A DNA stretch of 18,879 bases from Flavobacteriaceae bacterium (GCA_947472705.1 CANJDA010000026.1:1-18879), one strand, 5' to 3'; counted from the first letter of the stretch, positions 1-8,166 are shown. Translations and numbers: made by a program. The notes: generated from the letters alone by a model not told the origin.

Positions 1-1
1 A

Positions 2-685
2 AACGTAGTCCTTTCATCAGTTTGTCCAAGTTTGAAATTTTGTATCGTTACGTCTGAAATGCTTTTTGATGTCGATAAATTACTTTTAGAAGAACAATTG
101 GGTATTCCTATCGTAAATGAATATGGTGCCTCTGAGTTAGATTTAATAGCTTTTCAAAATATAAAAGGAGAATGGCAGGTCAATTCCGAAACTTTATATG
201 TTGAGATTTTAGACAACAACAACAACATACTCCCCTATGGACAAGAAGGACGAGTGGTTATAACATCTTTATATAATAAAGCACATCCATTTATAAGATA
301 TGATCTTGGAGATATTGGTATATTGGATGAAAAAAGCACTTTCAAAAAACCTATTCTTAAAAAATTAATAGGTCGAACAAATGATATTGCAATTTTACCA
401 AGTGGCAAAAAAGTTCCTGGACTGACTTTTTATTATGTTACTAAAAGCATAATAGAAGATGATGGTAATGTAAAAGAATTTATCATAAAGCAAACCAGAA
501 TTGATGCTTTTGACATTGAATATGTAAGTCAAAATAGCTTAACTAATAAACAAATTGATTTTATTGAAAAAGCAATTACAACCTATTTAGAAAAAGGGTT
601 GACTTTTACCTTTATAAGAAAAGAAAAACTATTACGAACAAAAAGAGGTAAACTTAAACAATTTGTTACACTGGTAAAACTATAA
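2..685 (+). CDS. capK: CapK-family adenylate-forming enzyme (phenylacetate-CoA ligase-like), 5'-truncated by window edge
   Basis: C-terminal half of a protein of the PaaK/CapK branch of the AMP-binding (ANL) superfamily. The frame is open to the left edge, with no credible start inside the window, so the gene begins upstream and about 227 residues are seen. The visible order is that of the family: NEYGASE (adenylate-binding segment), then IRYDLGD (acidic residue that would contact the AMP ribose), then GRTNDIAILPSGKKVPG (hinge to the C-terminal lid), and a final RTKRGK near the end, resembling the lid-domain Lys motif. CapK proteins are common in capsule and O-antigen loci of Bacteroidota and Gram-positives, but their substrate is generally not known; activation of an acyl or amino-acid group for glycan decoration is a plausible inference. 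It reads in the same direction as the GT4 gene downstream, separated by 285 bp that contain a 6-bp weak hairpin (709-724) and no strong terminator. Confidence 0.85.
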   Translation, partial: NVVLSSVCPSLKFCIVTSEMLFDVDKLLLEEQLGIPIVNEYGASELDLIAFQNIKGEWQVNSETLYVEILDNNNNILPYGQEGRVVITSLYNKAHPFIRYDLGDIGILDEKSTFKKPILKKLIGRTNDIAILPSGKKVPGLTFYYVTKSIIEDDGNVKEFIIKQTRIDAFDIEYVSQNSLTNKQIDFIEKAITTYLEKGLTFTFIRKEKLLRTKRGKLKQFVTLVKL

Positions 686-795
686 GTAGACTTAAATCTG
701 AAGTGTGAAAAAGAATACTCTTTTGAAGTGAATACGTATTTGGTTGTATAACACCGACAAATTGTGAGGTTTAATTCATTTTTTGAAGTTTAAAG

Positions 796-803
796 TATAT
801 TTG
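796..803 (+). promoter_or_regulatory. Possible -7 promoter element, TATATTTG
   Basis: TATATTTG matches the Bacteroidota TAnnTTTG -7 element exactly and lies in the 285-bp gap ahead of the GT4 gene at 971. No TTG -33 element is found at the usual 17-23 bp spacing, and the start codon is about 165 bp away, so this is a weak call. In the same gap a small inverted repeat (TATTTC/GAAATA, 941-956) sits 14 bp before the start codon and could be a leader hairpin. No gene is seen in 686-970. Confidence 0.3.
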
Positions 804-970
804 TATAATTCATTACTTATTATTACTCTTGTGAAATACTTATAACTAAGCGTCTTTAGTACATTTATTAGTTTTTATTTAGTAAGTATGAATTAATTAA
901 CAATGTGTTTATAGTAGAAATTAAAAAGGGTATAAATACATATTTCTCTAGAAATACCTATTACTAACTA

Positions 971-2155
971 ATGGAAAAAATTCTAATCATATCCAATTAT
1001 TATCCTCCTGAAAAAGGAGCGGCAGCCAATAGAATAGAACAATTAGCATTAAAGTTAAAAAAAAATAACTATCAAGTAACGGTTGTGTGCCCTTTGGGAA
1101 ATTACCCCAAAGGAGCGTTATTTCCTGAATACAAAGGCAAATTTTCTGTAACAGAAAATCAACAAGGAATTGAAGTAAATCGTCTTTGGATTTATCCCAG
1201 TGTTAGTAAAAATTTATTCATCCGTTTAATTTCGGTGATTTCATTTACAAGTTGTTTGTTTTTTTATTTAGTATTTAAAAAAACTCCTAAAAAGGTAATA
1301 GTCCAATCACCCCCATTATTACTTTCCTATATTTCCTTACTAGTTCTTGCTCTAAAGAGAAAAAAGATAATTCTTAACGTTTCCGATTTATGGCCATTAT
1401 CAGCTATTGAATTTAATGCATTAAAATCAGGGTCATTTTCTCATAAAATATCACTCTATTTTGAAAAATTCATATATAAAAAAGCAACCTTAATTTTAGG
1501 TCAATCTCAAGAAATAATTACACATATACAATCTATCAATTCAAATAAGAAATGTTATTTGTATCGTAATTTTCCAGATCATAATTTAACAGAAATGAAT
1601 TTGGTTACTCAAAAAGAACAGCCTATTAAAGTGTTTTATGCTGGTCTTTTAGGTATGGCACAAGGAGTGTCAGAGCTTTGTGAAAAAATCGATTTAACTG
1701 GATTAAATATTGAATTTCATGTGTTTGGAGAGGGTGTTGAAAAAAATCAAATAGAAGGTCTAATTTTGGCTCAAACCCAACCTAAAATTTTCTTTCATGG
1801 AATGTTAGACCGTAAATCACTGCACAATTTGTTAAAAACCTTTGACATTGCAATTGTTCCTTTAAAAACAAAAATTTATGGGTGTGTTCCATCTAAAATT
1901 TTTGAATATGGAAGTCTAGGATTTCCAATCTTATATTTTGGAGGAGGAGAAGGAGAATCAATTGTAGCTGATAATAAATTAGGGTGGGTTGTTGAATTAA
2001 AGAATTATGATGCCTTGAATTCAACTTTACAAGAAATAGCAATATTAGATTCTGAAACATTAGAAATCATGAAAAAAAGGATATTCCATGAAACTAAACA
2101 CTCTTTTAATTTAGATAATCAGATAAAAGAATTAATTGATGCAGGAGTATTTTAA
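971..2155 (+). CDS. GT4 glycosyltransferase, WbuB/WcaI-like
   Basis: 394-residue retaining glycosyltransferase of the GT-B fold, a normal length for the family. The N-terminal Rossmann domain has YYPPEKGAAANR at residues 10-21 and NYPKG at 44-48, both typical of the WbuB/WcaI subgroup, and VSDLWP ending at 142. The C-terminal donor-binding domain has PSKIFEYGSLGFP (307-319), where the Glu is expected to contact the donor nucleotide-sugar. A hydrophobic stretch at about 84-104 suggests peripheral membrane association. It should add one sugar to the lipid-linked oligosaccharide on the cytoplasmic face; WbuB relatives are often found near UDP-HexNAc epimerases, but donor and acceptor cannot be read from sequence. 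The ATG start is preceded by a short AT-rich leader without a clear Shine-Dalgarno. Its stop codon overlaps that of the convergent phosphoglycosyltransferase gene by 4 bp. Confidence 0.87.
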   Translation: MEKILIISNYYPPEKGAAANRIEQLALKLKKNNYQVTVVCPLGNYPKGALFPEYKGKFSVTENQQGIEVNRLWIYPSVSKNLFIRLISVISFTSCLFFYLVFKKTPKKVIVQSPPLLLSYISLLVLALKRKKIILNVSDLWPLSAIEFNALKSGSFSHKISLYFEKFIYKKATLILGQSQEIITHIQSINSNKKCYLYRNFPDHNLTEMNLVTQKEQPIKVFYAGLLGMAQGVSELCEKIDLTGLNIEFHVFGEGVEKNQIEGLILAQTQPKIFFHGMLDRKSLHNLLKTFDIAIVPLKTKIYGCVPSKIFEYGSLGFPILYFGGGEGESIVADNKLGWVVELKNYDALNSTLQEIAILDSETLEIMKKRIFHETKHSFNLDNQIKELIDAGVF

Positions 2156-3519
2156 TAGGCTTTATCTTCTCCTTTAAAAATATTAATCACGGTTTGAACG
2201 ATAATTTTAATATCCATTAATAAGGACCAATTTTCTATATAAAAAACATCAAATTTGATACGGTTAATCATGTCTTCGTCCGTTTCAATTTCCCCTCTAA
2301 AACCTTTAACTTGAGCTAAACCTGTCACCCCTGGTTTTACATAATGACGAACCATATATTTTTTTATACGATTTGCATACGATTTGTTTTGAGACCAAAG
2401 ATGTGGTCTTGGGCCCACAACTGACATATCACCAAGTAATACATTGAAAAACTGTGGCAATTCATCTATGCTAGTTTTTCGCATAAATTTTCCCATTTTT
2501 GTTACACGGGGATCGTTTTTAGAAGCCTCTCTTTCGGTAGTTCTATTAACTTTCATAGAACGAAACTTATAACAAAAAAATTCTTTTTCATCTAATCCTG
2601 GTCGTCCTTGTTTGAAAAAAACTGGCCCTTTTGATTCTAATTTAATCAATATAGCCAATAACGGAATCAACCAAGACAATATAAATAATATTACAAAAAA
2701 AGAAAAAACAACATCAAATCCTCTTTTTAATCCTTTTACAGAAGGATTGTGCAATTGAGTCTTTTGTAATGATAATACAGGAAATAATTCATAATAATCT
2801 ATCTTGAGATTCTTTGAAAAAATCTCCTTTGTGTCTGGTATAAATTTTATTGTTTTCTTGTTTTCATCAGCAAACTCAACTAATTCCTTTAATTTTTCAT
2901 TTGAAATTTCATTTAATGAACAATATATTTCATCAATATTGTTTTCTAAAGTATAACTCTTAAGTTCGTCGACTTTACCTAATACTTCTTGATTTTGTTT
3001 TTTATCCGAAAAATATCCGAAAAAACGATATCCATAATCTTTACGATTTTCAAAAACTTCTTTTAAACGAATTGCCTCAGGCGTATATCCAATGATAATT
3101 GCATTTCTAAAGTTACTCCCCGTAGTTAGTCTATATTTCTTTAAATAAAAAAATAAGAAGTATTTAAATAATAAAATGGTAAAAAAACTAATAGCAATAA
3201 GTATTGCAATGGCTTTTTCATTAAAAATTGCAGTTTTAGCAAATGGGAAATAAGCTATTACAACTAATAAAAAAATACTAAACTGTTTAACCATTTTAGT
3301 TAAAATCTCAACTGGTGTTGTAAACCTATATACTTCATAATAGCGGACTATTATAGCAATTAAGATCCAACTTGTAGTTTGATAAGATAAATAGTAAAAT
3401 GTATTAATATTTAGATTCTTAAATAAGAACAAGCAAAGTATAGTAATGGTAAATAAATCGAATAGAATACTAATCGGTCTTATATACTTTGAATATCTAC
3501 CTGTTTGCCTTGCAACCAT
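2152..3519 (-). CDS. Undecaprenyl-phosphate sugar phosphotransferase (WcaJ/WbaP-type, polyprenyl glycosylphosphotransferase)
   Basis: Initiating enzyme: transfers a sugar-1-phosphate from a UDP-sugar to undecaprenyl phosphate, giving the Und-PP-sugar on which the repeat unit is built. At 455 residues it has the long architecture. Four or five N-terminal membrane segments (about 15-125) come first, then a CoA-binding-like cytosolic domain (about 135-250), a membrane hairpin (about 268-292) and the C-terminal bacterial sugar-transferase domain. Visible catalytic motifs are KFRSM (318-322), TSIDELPQ with the Asp352-Glu353 dyad, DMSVVGPRP (364-372), PGVTGLAQV (396-404) and YIENWSL (427-433). No motif is missing. 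The first sugar (Glc, Gal or a HexNAc) cannot be deduced. It is the last gene of the minus-strand operon starting near 6.95 kb, 9 bp after the UDP-glucuronate decarboxylase gene, and its stop overlaps that of the convergent GT4 gene. Confidence 0.93.
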   Translation of the reverse strand: MVARQTGRYSKYIRPISILFDLFTITILCLFLFKNLNINTFYYLSYQTTSWILIAIIVRYYEVYRFTTPVEILTKMVKQFSIFLLVVIAYFPFAKTAIFNEKAIAILIAISFFTILLFKYFLFFYLKKYRLTTGSNFRNAIIIGYTPEAIRLKEVFENRKDYGYRFFGYFSDKKQNQEVLGKVDELKSYTLENNIDEIYCSLNEISNEKLKELVEFADENKKTIKFIPDTKEIFSKNLKIDYYELFPVLSLQKTQLHNPSVKGLKRGFDVVFSFFVILFILSWLIPLLAILIKLESKGPVFFKQGRPGLDEKEFFCYKFRSMKVNRTTEREASKNDPRVTKMGKFMRKTSIDELPQFFNVLLGDMSVVGPRPHLWSQNKSYANRIKKYMVRHYVKPGVTGLAQVKGFRGEIETDEDMINRIKFDVFYIENWSLLMDIKIIVQTVINIFKGEDKAY

Positions 3520-3528
3520 ATTAAATCA

Positions 3529-4512
3529 CTAATGAATATATCCTTTAAAATCTTTGTGTTCCTCTTTTAATAATTCTTCTGAAGATAAAGATTTAAAATA
3601 TTCATAGGTTAATTTCATTCCTTCTACTCTATCTACTTTGGCCGTCCAACCTAATAATTCTATTGCTTTTGTAATATCGGGTTGTCTTTGTAAAGGATCG
3701 TTTATAGGTAAAGGATGATAGACTACTTTTTGTTTTGTATTAGTCAATTTTATAATCTCTTCTGCAAAGTCTTTAATTGAAATTTCATCCGGATTACCAA
3801 TATTAACAGGATAAATATAATCAGAATGCAATAACCTAAAAATTCCTTCAACTTGATCTGTCACATAACAAAATGATCTTGTTTGACTACCGTCACCAAA
3901 TATAGTTAAATCTTCTCCACGTATTGCTTGCCCTATAAAGGCGGGAATTACTCGTCCATCATTTAATCGCATCCTTGGACCATACGTGTTGAAAATACGA
4001 ACAATTCTAGTTTCTACACCGTGAAAAGTATGATAAGCCATCGTAATGGACTCTTGAAATCTTTTTGCTTCATCGTAAACCCCTCTTGGACCTATGGTAT
4101 TTACATTTCCATAATATTCTTCTGTTTGGGGATGAATCAGAGGATCTCCATATACTTCAGAAGTTGAAGCAATTAATATTCTAGCTTTTTTTACTCTAGC
4201 CAAACCTAATAAATTATGAGTTCCTAAAGACCCTACTTTTAATGTTTGAATCGGTATTTTTAAATAATCTATTGGACTGGCAGGGGAAGCAAAATGAAGT
4301 ATATAATCTAATTCTCCTGGAACGTGTACAAATTTTGTTACATCATGATGATAAAATTCAAAGTTTTGATGTTTAAAAAGATGTTCTATGTTTTTTAAAT
4401 CGCCTGTAATCAAATTATCCATTCCTATTACAAAATATCCCTCTGCAATAAAACGATCACAAAGATGAGAACCTAAAAATCCGGCTGCGCCTGTAATTAA
4501 TATTCTTTTCAT
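3529..4512 (-). CDS. uxs: UDP-glucuronate decarboxylase (UDP-xylose synthase type SDR)
   Basis: 327-residue extended short-chain dehydrogenase. The NAD-binding motif GAAGFLG spans residues 8-14, the catalytic stretch STSEVYGDP starts at 116, and YxxxK is Y146DEAK150. The Glu119 in TSEVYG and the SPASPIDY stretch (76-83) are hallmarks of UDP-glucuronic acid decarboxylases (UXS and the ArnA decarboxylase domain) rather than of 4-epimerases. The expected reaction is UDP-GlcA to UDP-xylose plus CO2 with recycling of bound NAD. GPRMRLNDGRVIPAF and QTRSFCYV further along match the UXS family. It is cytoplasmic and supplies a donor for a glycosyltransferase of this locus. It lies 15 bp after the ligase/polymerase-like gene and 9 bp before the phosphoglycosyltransferase gene in the same operon. 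No UDP-glucose dehydrogenase, which would supply its substrate, is present in the window. A related 4,6-dehydratase cannot be fully excluded but fits less well. Confidence 0.88.
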   Translation of the reverse strand: MKRILITGAAGFLGSHLCDRFIAEGYFVIGMDNLITGDLKNIEHLFKHQNFEFYHHDVTKFVHVPGELDYILHFASPASPIDYLKIPIQTLKVGSLGTHNLLGLARVKKARILIASTSEVYGDPLIHPQTEEYYGNVNTIGPRGVYDEAKRFQESITMAYHTFHGVETRIVRIFNTYGPRMRLNDGRVIPAFIGQAIRGEDLTIFGDGSQTRSFCYVTDQVEGIFRLLHSDYIYPVNIGNPDEISIKDFAEEIIKLTNTKQKVVYHPLPINDPLQRQPDITKAIELLGWTAKVDRVEGMKLTYEYFKSLSSEELLKEEHKDFKGYIH

Positions 4513-4527
4513 ATAATTTTATTCTTA

Positions 4528-5871
4528 CTAAGAATTATGATTAACATTCTTAGAATTAAAAAGACAATACATCACTGTAAAAAAAACAACCCCTCTTTGT
4601 CTCCATAAAAAAGATTCGGTCAAAAATAAACTTATCATTAGAATTGAGAAAGCAAAATGGATAAAATCTTTAGATTTTAAAGCGTTTTTAATATTAATTA
4701 TCAATAGTAATATTAATAGTAAGAAACCTATTAATCCTAATTCAGCAAAATTTTGAACATATTGATTATGAAAATTTTTGGTTTGATAACCTTCTAGAGT
4801 TTCATTTCCTAAATATAGGTTATAATGAATGGCTTTTTCATTAATTTTTGACATAGAAGCATTGAGCCCTAAACCTGTTAAAAATATATTGTTTTCAGTA
4901 ATTAATTCAGTAAAAATTCTAAATTGATATACCCTAAAAGCAGTACCAGGAAAATAATCATTTGGAGAAAAACTAGGATTTGACCAAGCTTCATTTAAAC
5001 TCACAAAATGAACTCCTTGAGGGGTTCCGTTAATCACATTTGAACTTAGGCTTATATTTGAATTACTTTTAAATTCTTCCTGAAATCTACTTTTTATTTT
5101 ACCTACCGAAAAAACAAGTGCAACTATTGTGCTGAAGACGAAGATATTTCTCAAACGCATTTTATGGGCAGATTTTGAAAAAAAGAACACATAACTCAAA
5201 GTCAAAAGAATAACAATCAGAATAATGTTTTTAGAAGAAAGCAATAAAATAAATAGGAACAAAAAAGTTGCTAAAAGGTTGTCTTTATTTGTTTTCACCT
5301 TTTTAGTAAAAAAATAAAAAAAAGCAATTGCTACAAAAACAGAAACATGAATGGCGTTTAATAATTTAGGGACTAATCCATAATCATAATTGTTTTCTCC
5401 ATGATAAAAAAAGACTCTACTATCATGAAAAAGTAAATATCTTATTATTGCTCTAATGCAATAATAAAACGCAAAAAAGACTATGGAATAACTAAAACAC
5501 CTAATTATTTTCTCTTTTTGTTCTTTAGAAAAACCTATAGAAAATAAAAATGATACAGGAATAATTAATAATGAAATTTCTTTTGACAAGGCTGACAAGG
5601 TACTTTGTCTATCAATAGACCAAGTAAAAGAAAGAATCATAAATAGATATAATAAAATTGGAATTAAAAGATTTTTTTCTAAAACAATATTATCTTTTTT
5701 TAATTTAACTAGTACAATTACAAAGTATAAACCCAAAGCTATATTATTTATTGCATAGCTTAACGGAATAGTAAGCAAAAGTAAAAGTAAAGGAATAAAA
5801 GAACTGTTAATTTTATTTTCTTTTATTAGATCTCGAAAGGCATTCTTTAAAAAGTTGTAAATATTCACCAT
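4528..5871 (-). CDS. O-antigen ligase / polymerase-like membrane protein (Wzy/WaaL family), copy 1
   Basis: 447-residue polytopic inner-membrane protein with roughly ten hydrophobic segments and a large extracytoplasmic loop (about 250-365). The loop is followed by HNQYVQNFAELGLIGF from residue 368, the conserved His-Asn and Gly-Leu-Ile-Gly pattern of the Wzy_C/O-antigen ligase family. The C-terminal LTESFLWRQRGVVFF (417-431) resembles O-antigen ligase-family proteins of Bacteroidota. It should either polymerise repeat units or transfer the chain to lipid A core in the periplasm; sequence alone does not separate the two, and another protein of this family is encoded at 9284-10543. The ATG start used here lies inside the end of the upstream DUF1972 glycosyltransferase gene (59-bp overlap). 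No in-frame ATG follows until about residue 78, beyond the first membrane segments, which supports the early start and suggests translational coupling. Confidence 0.83.
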   Translation of the reverse strand: MVNIYNFLKNAFRDLIKENKINSSFIPLLLLLLTIPLSYAINNIALGLYFVIVLVKLKKDNIVLEKNLLIPILLYLFMILSFTWSIDRQSTLSALSKEISLLIIPVSFLFSIGFSKEQKEKIIRCFSYSIVFFAFYYCIRAIIRYLLFHDSRVFFYHGENNYDYGLVPKLLNAIHVSVFVAIAFFYFFTKKVKTNKDNLLATFLFLFILLLSSKNIILIVILLTLSYVFFFSKSAHKMRLRNIFVFSTIVALVFSVGKIKSRFQEEFKSNSNISLSSNVINGTPQGVHFVSLNEAWSNPSFSPNDYFPGTAFRVYQFRIFTELITENNIFLTGLGLNASMSKINEKAIHYNLYLGNETLEGYQTKNFHNQYVQNFAELGLIGFLLLILLLIINIKNALKSKDFIHFAFSILMISLFLTESFLWRQRGVVFFTVMYCLFNSKNVNHNS

Positions 5872-6919
5872 TTATTTTTTCCCAATTAAAATCATTGACA
5901 ATGGCATCAAAATTGTTTTGAACCAATTGCAAGTTATCACTTTTTTTGATTGTATTAAGAATATTTTTTACCTCAATTGGATTGGAAAAATAAAACGCAT
6001 TTTCTTTTAAAATTCCAAAATTAAAATCATTCTTATGGGCTATAATAAATGCCTTAGAAGCCATGGCTTCTAAAAGTGATGGGTTAGTCCCCCCAACAGA
6101 ATGTCCGTGAAAATATAAATTAGAATAAAATCGTAAATTATTTAAGTGTTCTAAATTATAAAGCCCTCCTATGAACCTAATCTTTTGATGTTTTTGAAAT
6201 TTATTTTTTAAATATGTTCCATATTTAGTTTGGTGTTTTCCTATAACTATTATTGGGGTATCATCTTCATGCAATGCCACTCCTTCAAGTACCATATCCA
6301 AATTGTTTTCTGGCTCAAAACGAGCCATAATCATATTGTATTTACCACGTTCTACATTATATTCTTTTAGAAAAGATTCGTTTGGTGATAAAAATGGATA
6401 GGCCCCATATGCAATATAGGTAGATTCTTTTTTATATTTAGCTAATAGAAATTTTTGAATTCCTAGTGAATCCGAAATTAAAAAATCACTGCTTTTTGCA
6501 GCCAATCTTTCAGCAAATTTCAAAAACTGTTGAACGGGTTTGGAATATTTTGTTCTTTTCCACTCTAACCCGTCCATATTTGTAATAATTATTGAGTTTT
6601 TGGATAATAAAAAATACCATATGGAATTACTAGTATATCCCAATTGTAAAATGATATCAAAATCTCGAGTTCGAGAGTCCATTATACAGTTATAATCGTA
6701 AATAAACTGGCCAAAAGTTCCATACTTAAATTCAGGATCATATTGGTGGATAATATTAACACCGTTAAACGAATTTTCTTGAAAAGGATGGTTGTGTGAA
6801 TTATAACAATATACTTCATGTCCTTGTTGAACTAAATAAACTGAAAAAAATTCAGCAAATTGTTCAAATCCTCCGTAATAATTGGGCACACCACGAGTTC
6901 CTAAAATGGCTATTTTCAT
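5813..6919 (-). CDS. DUF1972-domain GT4 glycosyltransferase (rhamnosyltransferase-like)
   Basis: 368-residue GT-B glycosyltransferase with an N-terminal DUF1972 domain. The characteristic elements are RGVPNYYGGFEQ (9-20) and NMDGLEWKRTKYS (114-126). The C-terminal GT4 half carries HGHSVGGTNPSLLEAM (271-286), including the Glu that binds the donor. Characterised members such as Cps2T are beta-1,4-rhamnosyltransferases acting on the second residue of a lipid-linked glycan, so a rhamnosyl (or other deoxyhexosyl) transfer early in repeat-unit assembly is plausible. The partial rmlD at the right edge would fit a rhamnose donor. It is the first gene of a four-gene minus-strand operon (GT, ligase-like protein, UXS, phosphoglycosyltransferase) and has a good promoter 40 bp upstream. 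Its 3' end overlaps the next gene by 59 bp. Confidence 0.88.
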   Translation of the reverse strand: MKIAILGTRGVPNYYGGFEQFAEFFSVYLVQQGHEVYCYNSHNHPFQENSFNGVNIIHQYDPEFKYGTFGQFIYDYNCIMDSRTRDFDIILQLGYTSNSIWYFLLSKNSIIITNMDGLEWKRTKYSKPVQQFLKFAERLAAKSSDFLISDSLGIQKFLLAKYKKESTYIAYGAYPFLSPNESFLKEYNVERGKYNMIMARFEPENNLDMVLEGVALHEDDTPIIVIGKHQTKYGTYLKNKFQKHQKIRFIGGLYNLEHLNNLRFYSNLYFHGHSVGGTNPSLLEAMASKAFIIAHKNDFNFGILKENAFYFSNPIEVKNILNTIKKSDNLQLVQNNFDAIVNDFNWEKINGEYLQLFKECLSRSNKRK

Positions 6920-6958
6920 GAATTTTTATTACGGCTAAATGAGTATATCTTTATTTTG

Positions 6959-6990
6959 CAAACATAATAAATTGATTTGACTTGTTACAA
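6959..6990 (-). promoter_or_regulatory. Predicted Bacteroidota-type promoter for the DUF1972 GT operon
   Basis: On the minus strand TTG (plus-strand 6988-6990) is followed after exactly 21 bp by TATGTTTG (6959-6966), a full match to the TAnnTTTG -7 element. The -7 element ends 40 bp before the ATG at 6919. Element sequences and spacing both agree with the consensus known for this phylum. It is the best promoter match in the window and would drive the four genes 6919 to 2152. Confidence 0.6.
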
Positions 6991-7014
6991 TTGTATTTGT
7001 AAACACATTATATC

Positions 7015-8118
7015 TTATCTTTTTGCTAAAGCATAACCTTTCAACGTTTCTTCAGCTGTTTTTTCCCAAGTGTAGTTTTCTAAAATCTTTTGCTTGAGCT
7101 TTGCGTTTACAGGATTTTTATAAGCTTGATCAATTGCAGTCTTTATGGATTTAATGTCATCAGGTTTACAATAATAAGCATAGTCTTCAAAGTAATCATA
7201 AGTATCGCCTTTTGGTGTAACCACAACGTTACAGTCCATTACTGCAGCCTCAAGTGTTGATAATCCAGGGGTTTCCATCCAACTAATTAAGGCGTGAACT
7301 TTTGCTACCTTATAAAGGTCTTTTAAATCATTATGAGGAACAACTCCTAAAAAAAACACGTTATCACCAGCTTCCTGATGTACCTGCTCTACATACTTCT
7401 TTTGATTTTGAGATTCTTTACCCACTAAAACGAGTTTATAATTTGTGTTTTTTACGGCCCTAACCAAATTCAACGTTGATTTTCTACCTTCTATTCGGGC
7501 TGCACAAAGAATACAATCTTGATAATCTAGATATTTATTGGAGTCTGAATTGTTTGAGTCTGAAAAAACTGATTTATCAATCGCGTTAGGTACACTGACA
7601 TATTTATAATTTTTTAACTTAAATTCTCCAGCCACCCTTCTCATTTCGGAATCTGAGTTGGGCAAGAAAACATCCGTATTGTCCACAATTTCTTTCATCA
7701 ATCCGTAATATCCCTTGTAAAGCATCTTGTATACTCCTTTGTGAAAACGTTTCTCAAAAAAGTGCTTGATGATTACTTTAACAAATCCAATTTGATAAGC
7801 CGATAAAACATTCGCCACCTTTTGAAAAAGGCCTCCTCTTGCCTTTCTTTCAAACTCAGTATACAAACCGTAAATTGTAGAAAGTGCAATTTTTTTGTTT
7901 TGTTTTTTGGCATTTATCATTTGACGATAAATGTCTTGTGGTTCCATTAAATTAAACAAATGAACCAAATCATAGTCACTCAAATCTGGTTCAAACTCTA
8001 AAGAGATGTCAACTTGGACTCCTTTTTTTTCCAAAAACTCTTTTGTTTTCAACATCTGCACCATATCTCCTCCTGGTGCTTCAAATAAATTTGTTCTTGA
8101 CTGAAAAAGTACTTTCAT
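7015..8118 (-). CDS. GT4-family glycosyltransferase
   Basis: 367-residue glycosyltransferase of the GT-B fold. The N-terminal half starts KVLFQSRTNLFEAPGGD, where the Gly-Gly loop (residues 16-17 from the chosen start) lies near the acceptor or phosphate site. The C-terminal half has CAARIEGRKSTLNLVRAV, the start of a GT1/4 donor domain, and WMETPGLSTLEAAVMDCNVVVTP split around the conserved Glu of this family. ATG at 8118 is chosen over an in-frame TTG eight codons upstream because the following residues align with the first beta strand of the fold, and because a TATATTTG -7 element overlaps the TTG. Donor and acceptor cannot be assigned. It is a single gene: the next gene downstream (6919) has its own promoter, and the upstream neighbour wecB is divergent across a 78-bp gap. 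Confidence 0.85.
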   Translation of the reverse strand: MKVLFQSRTNLFEAPGGDMVQMLKTKEFLEKKGVQVDISLEFEPDLSDYDLVHLFNLMEPQDIYRQMINAKKQNKKIALSTIYGLYTEFERKARGGLFQKVANVLSAYQIGFVKVIIKHFFEKRFHKGVYKMLYKGYYGLMKEIVDNTDVFLPNSDSEMRRVAGEFKLKNYKYVSVPNAIDKSVFSDSNNSDSNKYLDYQDCILCAARIEGRKSTLNLVRAVKNTNYKLVLVGKESQNQKKYVEQVHQEAGDNVFFLGVVPHNDLKDLYKVAKVHALISWMETPGLSTLEAAVMDCNVVVTPKGDTYDYFEDYAYYCKPDDIKSIKTAIDQAYKNPVNAKLKQKILENYTWEKTAEETLKGYALAKR

Positions 8119-8136
8119 TTTAGTTACTGATAAGAA

Positions 8137-8166
8137 TTGCAAATATAGTTTTTATTAGTAGTTTTA
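8137..8166 (+). promoter_or_regulatory. Candidate promoter for wecB
   Basis: TTG (8137-8139), 19 bp of spacer, then TAGTTTTA (8159-8166), a 7-of-8 fit to the TAnnTTTG element with normal spacing. It would start transcription roughly 25 bp before the ATG at 8197; an AGGAA at 8184-8188 may serve as a weak ribosome binding site. The short AT-rich spacer makes chance matches likely. Confidence 0.35.
8140..8147 (-). promoter_or_regulatory. Candidate -7 element for the GT4 gene at 8118
   Basis: TATATTTG on the minus strand is a full TAnnTTTG match, 21 bp upstream of the ATG at 8118. The nearest TTG upstream is 33 bp away, too far for a standard -33 box, so support comes from the -7 element and its position alone. 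It overlaps the candidate -33 region of the divergent wecB promoter. Confidence 0.42.

Noticed and set aside
32..34. TTG at 32 as true start of the CapK gene
   Set aside because: The frame is open to the left edge and CapK proteins are about twice as long, so the gene is truncated by the window.
709..724. AAAAGA/TCTTTT hairpin after capK as a terminator
   Set aside because: Only a 6-bp A/T-rich stem without a following T-run; too weak to call a terminator in such AT-rich sequence.
941..956. TATTTC/GAAATA inverted repeat before the GT4 gene as an operator
   Set aside because: Short and A/T-rich, with no regulator gene nearby and no second copy seen; mentioned only as a possible leader hairpin.
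8119..8142. TTG start eight codons upstream for the GT4 gene (7015-8118)
   Set aside because: The TTG overlaps a TATATTTG promoter-like element and the extra residues do not fit the first beta strand of the fold; the ATG at 8118 is the natural start.
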